Positions 56,291 through 64,000 of a DNA stretch of 64,000 nt are shown one piece after another. Both the position numbers and the translations under genes were made by a program. This stretch comes from Gonium pectorale (lineage: Eukaryota; Chlorophyta; Chlorophyceae; Chlamydomonadales; Volvocaceae), in assembly GCA_001584585.1 (NCBI GenBank), contig LSYV01000080.1, forward strand, positions 16,337 to 80,336. The letters run 5' to 3'. The notes under the pieces are model-generated. The model saw only the letters and a program-made list of their open reading frames with translations. It did not search any database and had not been told where the DNA came from. Position 1 is the first letter of the stretch. Each line of letters begins with the position of its first letter.

Positions 56291-58020
56291 ACTCTTACAT
56301 TCCCATCCCCTCATCCACAAAACGTATACTTGATTGAGGATAGCCTGCTTGGTCCAGGACCGGGCGTTTGCGGCTGCAGAATAACCAAGTGCTCGTGTTC
56401 GTGTCGTCCATGTCAGTCATTTCAACGCAAGAGTGGCATCGAAGTGGACTGCAGCATGGAACGTAAGCTGTACATGTCACAGGGGCTATCAATCGCAGCT
56501 AGCGCACGTTGGCCGACCTGTGGATGTTACAGATGTTACAAGTACCCGTCAAAGCCGGTGTGGCCATGGGTAGATGGTAAGTAGTTCGTCTGAGGGCTGT
56601 GGGCTGACAACACCAACGCCAACTCGTACCCGCAGACGCCCGGAGTCCCGGACGCAAAGCACCCACCCCCACGCTAGCATTCCCATCCCCTCATATAACA
56701 AACAGTTTACTCGGCAGAGGAGAGTCTGTCTGGTCCAAGACAGGGCGTTAGGTCGCGGCTGCAATAATCTGCAATACAGCCAAATATTCGTTTTCATTCG
56801 CCCCGAACCGGCAGGGCCCTGCTGATCGTCCCCGTCGCCCGCCATGCATTGCACTCGGCGCCCTACTGACATCGTGACATTCCAAAACTGGGCCTCTTCC
56901 GCACCCGTGCGCCAGGCCAAGTAATTATGTGGCACAGCCGCTAGGTTGCATGAGTCTCGACTACAACAAAGGACAGCACGACCACGACAGGTCCACGGCG
57001 TTGTGAAGGTACGCTACTACACAACTTAGGTAAGCGGCTCACGGTGAGACAAATGACAGCAAGATACAGTAGTCGCCGGCGACCACCGGGCCCAAACCCA
57101 GGGCTACCCAATGGTGCCCAGTCGCCCTTCAAGGGGCAGGGTCGTACCTTGGGGTGTTTGTGTCCGCCGAGCGCCGCTACCCTGTTTCCGCTTTACATGA
57201 GAATGTGAAATGGGTCACATTACGCTTATGTCAAACCTACGGAGGTGCGGTCGACTGCTCTCCGCCGGAATGTGGAATCCGGATGCCGCAGGAAGCCTGT
57301 CAGGGAGCCGTTGTAAGCGGGATGAAAAAAGAGAAATGCAGGCGGGATGCAGGCCCTCGTGCACACAGGGCCGCGGTGTGTGCGCTGGGTAGCTGCAGGT
57401 TGTCATACGAGCATTGATGCGCGCACAGTAGCCTGAATGCTGTGCGGAGGAAACGCCAGGAGTACACGCTGCTGCCTGGAAGGACTGACGCCGAACGTCC
57501 ACCCTGACCCCTCACATCACCTGCTGACGGGTGTTGGAGCTCAGGGCCCGTCTCCAGTCCGCGCTGATCAGGCGCGCGGCTGCCGGCGTGCCGGGAAGAC
57601 CTCGCGACGTGCATTGCGATTTGGCCTTGCTGTCACGACAAAGCAGCTACTAGATGCTACACGTCAACTTGCAGTCAACCAGTCGGCCAGCAAAGGCGCC
57701 GAGGCGTCTCGGCGCCGGCACTCGGCGCATTCCGACTTGAAACGCCGTACTCAATACGCGGTCACACAAACAATGATAGCTCAGCGCCCAGGGACAGGTC
57801 AATTGATCTAAGCAACGGTTATTCAATGCTCTAAACCACCAAGTACGCAATCGACCAACTTCCCAGTGGCACTTACTTCTCACTGTTGTGCTCAGCTGGC
57901 CATTATTACTAGTCTTGTATGTGCTGCTAAAGTAGCACAGGCATGGGCCGCGCCGGCTACGCAACTGCCGGGAGTCTCCGACACTTGGCTCTGAGGCCAC
58001 CGAAACCACACGCTTGTCCG
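56291..58020. repeat. Inter-gene tract of unit 4
   Basis: Partial, degenerate match to 38456-39257 (56480-57200). 56533-56572 resembles one arm of the inverted-repeat element at 10710-11356 (CCGTCAAAGCCGG, GGCCATGG). 57210-58020 is unique. ORFs are short and unsupported. Confidence 0.45.
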
Positions 58021-58310
58021 AAACACACACTACTTTCGGTCCTTTCGGTCTGTTCCTCTCCTGTCCTGGTGTTCAGCTTCTCCTTTCATTTGTTTTCGTC
58101 ATTTTGCCTTCCTGTTCTGTGGTCTTTAGGTGCAGGGTTCCTTCTCTTCTTGTGTGCGCCGTCGGTGTTTGGTCTTGGCTGCCGTGGTGCGCTGTAGTTC
58201 GGGCAGGGTTTCGGTGGTTCTCATCACGGGTGGGCTGCCTGTCCCTCCCGTTGTCTGCGACCTTTCTCGCCTCCCCGCCTGTAACCTTTCCACAGAAGAT
58301 AAACAACACC
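58021..58310 (+). repeat. Diverged copy of the retroposon tail at 39.3 and 40.1 kb
   Basis: Shares TTCTGTGGTCTTTAGGTGCA, GTTTCGGTGGTTCTCATCAC and CCTGTAACCTTTCCACAGAA with the two copies at the gap. Ends at the same place, just after CCACAGAA. Confidence 0.7.
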
Positions 58311-58966
58311 GGCACACAACAGCTGTCAGGTCCCAAAGGCGGCCCGTGCCAAAACCCCGCACCATACCAATGACTTCCCCCCTCGCTCGAAGCACGGGAA
58401 CCCGGCGGAAATGGCTTTCTCCTACGCACTGAACTCCTCTTGAACCAACGATGGACACGATGCCAACAGGCTCTGGTATGGGCGCATGCCGTCAGAATCA
58501 TGATATAGGCAGGAACTCAAACAGAAAGCGATAATGGCTGCAACATAGCTGCTGGTCGCAGGCCAGACACGAGACGCTGCAAAAACGGGTGGGTGGCCGC
58601 ACGCTGGCCGTATGTTGTTAGCGGTACCGTATTATCATGCAAATGCGCCGCTATTGCGGCTTGCGGAAAGTAAGTACGTGATGCTTGCTAACGCCTGAGA
58701 CATGGGCAACCCGCACTGACTCAAGGCGGTCCCCTGCTAAGCCCGGGTGAAGCGCACCTAACCACCTAATCAACCTGGCGACACGCGCTGCAAGTGCGCG
58801 GCCCCACGGAACCTCGAACTTTCTTGGGTCAGGCATTGCACGCACGCTGCGCGCGCCCTTCCCCCGCCCTGCTGGCGCACGCTGCCAACCACAGTCATCC
58901 CTAGGCCGCCTGCACGCACGCTGCGCAGTCCCACGCACCAATGAACGTAACATCCCCCTTGCGTCT
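58311..58966. other. Spacer; no supported gene
   Basis: No shared copy and no convincing frame. 58640-58960 may be the 3' non-coding part of the gypsy element to its right; no long terminal repeat was identified. Confidence 0.4.
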
Positions 58967-60850
58967 CTACTTCTTGCCCGTCCGCTTCGCTCTCGTTGCG
59001 CTCTTCAGCTGCCCCAGGATGCGCTTGGCAACCGCCAGCCTCATTGACTCGCGGGAGACGTTATCCCACTCCACCTGGAAGTACTCGGGGTGCCGCAGTG
59101 CGCCATTGTACCACAGCGTGGCCCTTACCTCCTGCTCCCGCTTGCTCTTAACCTTTCCGGTCCGGACAACCCTGGCGACGCGCCGCTTGGGCCGCTGCGG
59201 CGCGGGACCCTCAGGCGCCGCCCACCCGAGAGCCGTGCAAGGCGGGCATACCCAGCTGCCCGCGGGCAGGTGCCAACCCGTGTTGCATCCGTCACAGAGC
59301 AGCATGGTGCTCTCGCCGCGGGGGGGAGGGGGGAAAGGCGCAGACCTCGCACGGCAGGTCGGCTCGGGGCCGGAACAACCGCGGGTCCTCGATCGCTTCC
59401 AATTCGGGAATGTGGCAGGGCACCAGCTCCTCGACACAGCGGTGGACGCGGGCGGTGTCCCGGCCCAGCAAAACCGCTACCCCCATCGGCCCGATGCTCT
59501 CCACCCGCAGGATTTGCTCACGCACAGGGAGTTGCAGGGTGTTAGAGGGGTCAAGGCGCCGCAAGTGCACGTAGTCCCCAGGGGCAAGCCGCAGCTCCTG
59601 GACCGCACGTAGTCCCCAGGGGCAAGCCGCAGCTCCTGGACCGCACGTGCGCGTAGCGCAGGGACTCCCGGTCCTGAGCGGTGAGAAGGTTGCCCGCGGC
59701 TACGAGGACGCTGTGACGCATGAAGGCGGCGCGCGCTACCAGCGCTTCTGCGTACTCGCTCTCGTCCGGGTTGCCGCTAAAGGTCAGCTGTCCCTCTAAT
59801 AACCGCTACCGAGCCGCCAGAGGGACTACCGGCGGGGCCCCGTACAGGAGCACGAACGTCGCCGTGCGCGTTGACGCCTGGGGCGAGCAGCGACAGGCCA
59901 GAGCCAGCCACGGCAGATAATGGTCCCGCTTATTGCTGCAACCCGTCTCATGGCAGTGCTTCCGCAGTGCCGACTTCACCACCTGAACCAGGCGCTCGGT
60001 CGCGCCGTCCGCTTGCGGGTGATTGGGGCACGTCAGTCGGCGGTGAACGTAGCTGCGCTCCAGCAGCAGCTGGAATAGGCATCAAACTCCGAGCCCCGGT
60101 TAGTTACAACCTCAGCGGGTGCGCCAAACCGGCTAATGAGCTCTGGCAGGCCGCGTGCGGTTTTGGCTGCCGTCTTGGACCGCAGGGGGATGAACTCAGC
60201 ATAGTTCGTGAAGTGCTCGACGCACAGTTGAACCCGTGCGGCTCGGTGGCTGGCAGCTCACCGGCAAAACCGATGCCTCAGTGGTAGAACATCCCCTTAA
60301 CTGCAAGCAGCTGCAGCCGCTCCTACTGCTCCGTGCCGGTGGTGTTGCACATGTCGCACAGCTTGAACCAGCGGACAACCTCCTGCACCGTGGGTCCGTG
60401 GCCCGCATCCCGAACCACCAATACCGAGTTGGACTAGTGCCAGGGTCCTGCTAATCCTGAGGTGGGCTAGAGCACGCGTGCGGCGCACAATCTCCTCGCG
60501 CTGCTCGGGCGGGGGGCAGACGCGGGAGGCGCCGTCGTGCATGAGGCGCAGCAGCTGGTTGCCGGTCCAGCGATAGGCCGCCATGCGACGCAGCATTCGC
60601 CGCAGGCACTCGTCCTGCTGTGCGCCGGGCGGCGAGCGGAAAGGGGCCATCGCTGCCTCGTCACGCTAGACGTCCGGCTCGCCCTCCGGGGCGGCTGTCT
60701 GTCCCTACGCATCAGCGGCTGCAGCCAACACCGTTGTCGCCTCGGCCAGTACTGGCCCAAGTAGCGATTCCGCGAGAGGCGTCAGGTGTTCCGCATCGGT
60801 CCGATAGGCGGCAAAGTCCGCAGCTGTGACGCCGACATGCAGGGCAAGGG
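58967..60850 (-). pseudogene. Decayed Ty3/gypsy-type integrase region with PHD-like zinc finger
   Basis: Reading right to left: RTDAEHLTPLAESL near 60780, a linker before integrase (MHDGASRVCPPPEQREEIVRRT), CDMCNTTGTEQ with an in-frame stop, integrase core pieces (VEHFTNYAEFIPLRSKTA, FGAPAEVVTNRGSEFD, then HPQADGATERLVQVVKSALR), a C-terminal module (LRRLDPSNTLQLPVREQILR) and finally a Cys-rich finger (LLCDGCNTGWH...WVCPPC) with a basic tail. This order is typical of algal gypsy elements. Several stops and frame changes show it is inactive. Reverse transcriptase, RNase H and both terminal repeats are missing. It sits inside unit 4 between P3 and QD. Confidence 0.75.
59568..59643. repeat. 38-bp tandem duplication inside the gypsy remnant
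   Basis: The 38-bp unit starting CACGTAGTCCCCAGGGGCAA is present twice, adding 38 bp and shifting the frame. Confidence 0.95.
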
Positions 60851-62385
60851 ATGCCAATGCCCACCTCGAGCGCACCTTCGAGAGTCTCCCCCCAGCGTGT
60901 GAGCCGGGTCAGGAAGGGAGCGGGTCTGGAGTTGCTGCATGTCGTGCGACGACACGTACGCGTGATGAAGCGCCAGGCTGGTGGCGAGGACCGTGGCGAA
61001 GATTGGCAGTGGCGCTGCGCGATAGAGCAGGCGCAACAAGCCGGGGCTGTCTGGGATGGCCGGGAGGCCAGCGAGGGCTGCCAGGATCGGGGCGTTGGGT
61101 ACGACTGGCTGGCGATCGGGGCCCCGGGACGTATGTGCTCAATAAAAAAAGAGCCAGAAACGGGGCGTAACGGGGAAGGTCAATGATGGCCGCTCCATGC
61201 ATAAGCAGTGTCGGGGTAAAAAGGTAGGTTGCGTGGCGCAGGACGTTCCAGGGGAGCCACAAGGCGTGCATGCCGGGCGTTGGAGACGAGCAGACACGCC
61301 GACCCCTATGTCGGGCCAGCGGTGGAGTAGCGGTGGAGTCCTGCTTAGGGCTACTAAGAAGGGAGAGGAAAATAGGGAGAGGGGCGCGGGACTTCGCTCA
61401 TGCCGTCGTGCGTCGTGTGAACGCCACCCCGGGCAGGTTGCATTGCCATTGCCCGCCCACCCGGATAATAATGTATGTTGACAGCTGCGATATTAGAGGG
61501 CGCCACTCTGCGAGTGCGTGCATGTGGTCACCAGCCTTCACCAGGAACCCTGCCAGGAACCGAGCACCCATCGGTTTGCCTTGCAAGAATTGCCTTGGCG
61601 TCGGCGCAACCTACGGCAGCACTTAGTCTGTAATACAGCTATTGTATGGGCGAGACCTGGACTGCAAGAATGTCCCCAGAGCCAGCCCGATGTTTGCCGT
61701 GGCGACCCCGCTAGGAACCCGGCTATATCAAACCCTTAGGCGGACAACATGTCAGGCTTCCAAGTGTAGCTGCGAACCAATGGGGCAGCTATGCGTGGGC
61801 GGCACCACCACTCGACGGTCACGCTAACCGGCGGTGGGCGCCCCACCCTGGCATTGCACCTTCAAACATGTAACATTGCGTCATGCACCTGCTACACTCC
61901 CACATGACCTTACTCCAAACCCTGTCTGCAGGGACCAAGTATGTCTGCAGGGGGACCCCACGCCGCCATGCAGCCCTAAGCTGAAAGTTGCTCGGCAAGT
62001 TGCATGCCGCTAGGAGCTACGCTCAGCGTCACGATCTTGCCATGTATCCCGCCCAGGCGGGGTAGAGGAGGCAGCAGGGAGCACTCGCCGTTATCCAGCG
62101 CAGCGATCAAGAATACCTTAGCAGAGCGTCACGATCTTGCCATGTACCGGTATCCCGCCCAGGCGGGGTAGAGGAGGCAGCAGGGAGCACTCGCCGTTAT
62201 CCAGCGCAGCGATCAAGAATACCTTAGCAGATTTCTGAAGCTAATCAGCTACTTCTCCAGGAGCAATTCTAAAGGGCGTGCGGCAGTAGCGGCGTGCTGC
62301 AGTACCTCGGCAGTTATGCCTGACCTCAATAAATTCCCGAGCCCGGTTGCATCGCCCTGCTACTGATACAACTCTACTGCATTGC
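60851..62385. repeat. Tract before QD, matching that before QC
   Basis: 60851-61200 is unique and has no gene. 61205-62385 aligns with 40430-41530: GTGTCGGGGTA, GGTAGGTTGCGTGGCGCAG, GCGCCACTCTGCGAGTGCGT, GACCTGGACTGCAAGAATGT, TGCGGCAGTAGCGGCGTGCT. No coding sequence supported. Confidence 0.6.
62025..62230. repeat. ~100-bp tandem duplication upstream of QD
   Basis: 62025-62124 is repeated as 62125-62230, the second with an extra CCGGTA. The unit starts AGCGTCACGATCTTGCCATG. QA and QC have a single diverged copy. Confidence 0.95.
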
Positions 62386-62743
62386 TATTACATTTTTACG
62401 TTCCTGCTGGACGCGGAACTGGAACTCGGCGGGTTGCGAGACAGATTGGGCAGAGCAGCGTCCTGAGGGTAGGTGCTCAAAGATTCTGTGTGTGTGTGTG
62501 TGAACATGCTCATCCGTGCACCTCCCTACCTGGTGCGAGCTGCAAATGCCACATGCCGTCTGCTTTCTTGGCGCAGACCTAGTAGCCAATACGCTACACG
62601 TACATCACCATGAACCATGTGCTTAGAACCCATTTTGATGCGCCATCCTCCCGCGCCCCCTTTGCCAACCCCGTCCTACCTATTGCAGGCTCGAAGCCGT
62701 AAAGCGGCCAAGTCCACCACCACGATTCCGGCGGGCAGCACTT
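62386..62743 (+). promoter_or_regulatory. Conserved 5' leader block of QD
   Basis: Same elements as before the other Q genes: GCAGCGTCCTGAGGGTAGGT, GCTCAAAGATTCTG, a (GT)n run at 62488-62502 and a TTGCAG acceptor followed by GCTCGAAGCCGTAAAGC, then ATG at 62744. Confidence 0.45.
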
Positions 62744-64000
62744 ATGGTTCAGCAGCACGACGTGCAGCCCGCCTCCCCGAGCAGCCCGGTCGGGGGCGTG
62801 GCTGAAGATGCCGAAGCAACGCAGCGATCTCAGCTGCTACAGCGGCAGCAGCAGCATGAAGGGGCTGATCTCGGAGATTTGCTGCCTAACCCAAGGCAGC
62901 AGCCTCAAGAGGTCCGTGCAGCGGGTGGCGAACCGGAATCTGAGGGGACATCTTCAATGCGGCCACTGTACACGGCCATACATATGCGCCAATACGTAAA
63001 GGAGATTGAGGACATGGCGGGACGCCTGGTGGAACTAGAACAGAAACACAACGCCTCTTCACAGCTCAACATTATTCTAGGCGGCATTGTTGCTAGGCAC
63101 GCAGCCAACCTTAAACAGGTGAAGCTGCAGGCGTATATGGATGGGCAGCGCGACGGGCGGCGTGCAGCGGGCATTTTCTTCATCAACAAGCTGCTCAACG
63201 TGCACCAGGAGGTGCTGCAGCAGCTCCCGAGCCCTAGCGCCAGCCCTGCCACGTGCCCGGAAAGCGACAGCAGCGCCTGGGTCAACGCGCCGGCGCACTT
63301 CCCCGGCAGAACGGGAGGCCCCGGCGGTGGGCCGCAGCACCCGGTGAGATAAGACATGCGTCAATCCGAGCGCAATAGTCCACAAGTCGAGTGCCCACAC
63401 CCCTTCGTGAAAAGCTGTGTGCAAGTCGCCTATCCAGCTGCTTGTTTGTGCGCCTGTCCAATGTGTTCATTGCATAGAACCTGGATAGCCCCCTTGGCTT
63501 CTTTGCCTAAGCCTTTACATCGCCATCCCCCACTTGCCGAATCCCCAGCAGGCGGGCTTCGCAGCGCAATGGCCCGCTGGGTCTGCACCCGCCCTGGCAG
63601 CCCAGCACAACGCCGTCCAGGCCAGCGCGGGAACCTTCTCCGGCCTGCCGCAGGTCAAGGTCAACGCCGCAACCCAGCCACACCCTGCCGTGTCCGAGGC
63701 CCGAGTTCCGCCGCGACCGCCATCGGCAGTCAGTGGGCCGGGTCCCTTGGGGCCTGGGTTTGGCGACATCAACTTGCAGCTCCCGGTAAGAGCCTTGCCC
63801 CTTCAGCACATGTGCACGACGTTTCTGCATCGTACGTTTGCCTGTCACGTGTCAGCAGCCACTCGGACATCTGCAAAGCACTGTGGCCCTGCGCGGTCGT
63901 AAGGGCCGCACGTTAATCCCTTCTTGCGCCTCTTCCCCGAATCGCAACCCTGTCCCGTTACTATCTGGAACTCCGCTCACGTCCGCCGTACAGCCCAGCC
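62744..64000 (+). CDS. QD: Gln/Pro/Gly-rich coiled-coil protein, family member 4 (3' exons outside window)
   Basis: Exon 1 62744-63343 (200 codons) and exon 2 63549-63785 (79 codons, as in QB and QC); the third exon should lie beyond 64000. MVQQHDVQPASPSSP matches the QB start. The coiled coil runs VKEIEDMAGRLVELEQKHN, followed by QAYMDGQRDGRRAAG and LLNVHQEVLQQL. The Gly-rich tail of exon 1 has a single repeat (HFPGRTGGPGGGPQ). Exon 2 reads QAGFAAQWPAG to GFGDINLQLP. No frameshift or stop in either exon, and both splice donors (GTGAGA, GTAAGA) are intact. Confidence 0.68.

Noticed and set aside
1..64000. CRISPR arrays, tRNA or rRNA genes
   Set aside because: The tandem arrays seen are coding minisatellites or simple duplications without spacer structure, and no cloverleaf or rRNA sequence was recognised by eye. 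A tRNA scan would be needed to exclude a tRNA.

Overview
The window looks like GC-rich nuclear DNA of a volvocine/chlamydomonad green alga. The signs are Ala/Pro/Gly-rich low-complexity proteins, strongly GC-biased third codon positions, GT-AG introns of roughly 100-400 bp, a large membrane-anchored TKL-type kinase, PHD-finger-bearing gypsy debris, and two assembly gaps (20 and 356 N). The lineage call is inference; there is no rRNA or organelle marker.

Two large single-copy genes lie on the minus strand. One runs from 7714 off the left edge. It encodes a >2,500-residue Ala/Glu/Pro-rich protein with DPF, FGDF and DLF-type motifs, W-x(5-6)-WV repeats and an 18-residue tandem repeat, and its frame is broken by two extra C bases inside the repeat array. 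The other (27278 to 19742) resolves into six exons whose phases all agree. It gives a 2,094-residue receptor-like kinase with an N-terminal signal, a long N-glycosylatable ectodomain, one membrane segment and a C-terminal kinase domain.

Much of the rest is a degenerate segmental duplication of one unit. In its fuller forms the unit carries a minus-strand gene 'P' (189-residue unknown protein), then a plus-strand gene 'Q' (multi-exon, Gln/Pro/Gly-rich coiled-coil protein), then conserved non-coding tracts R, S and T. P occurs three times (8825-9394, 37596-38165, 55398-55958). Q occurs four times (14207-16347, 29813-32193, 41875-44338, and 62744 off the right edge). Exon borders are conserved among the Q copies, and reading frames stay open despite heavy divergence of surrounding DNA. 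I recognise neither family; together they are the best candidate for an undescribed system here. P2 and P3 share an almost unchanged upstream block with CCAAT and TATA-like elements.

At the unit edges lie fragments of other genes: pieces resembling the C-terminal part of VPS8 (CORVET subunit) near 29.4, 34.8-35.6 and 52.5-54.1 kb, and a 0.9-kb decayed copy of the 5' end of the first gene at 48.3-49.2 kb. Unit 4 is interrupted by a decayed Ty3/gypsy integrase region (58967-60850). A 647-bp element with 40-bp inverted ends sits at 10710-11356. The 20-N gap at 39.7 kb is flanked by near-identical 478-bp direct copies, most likely an assembly artefact.
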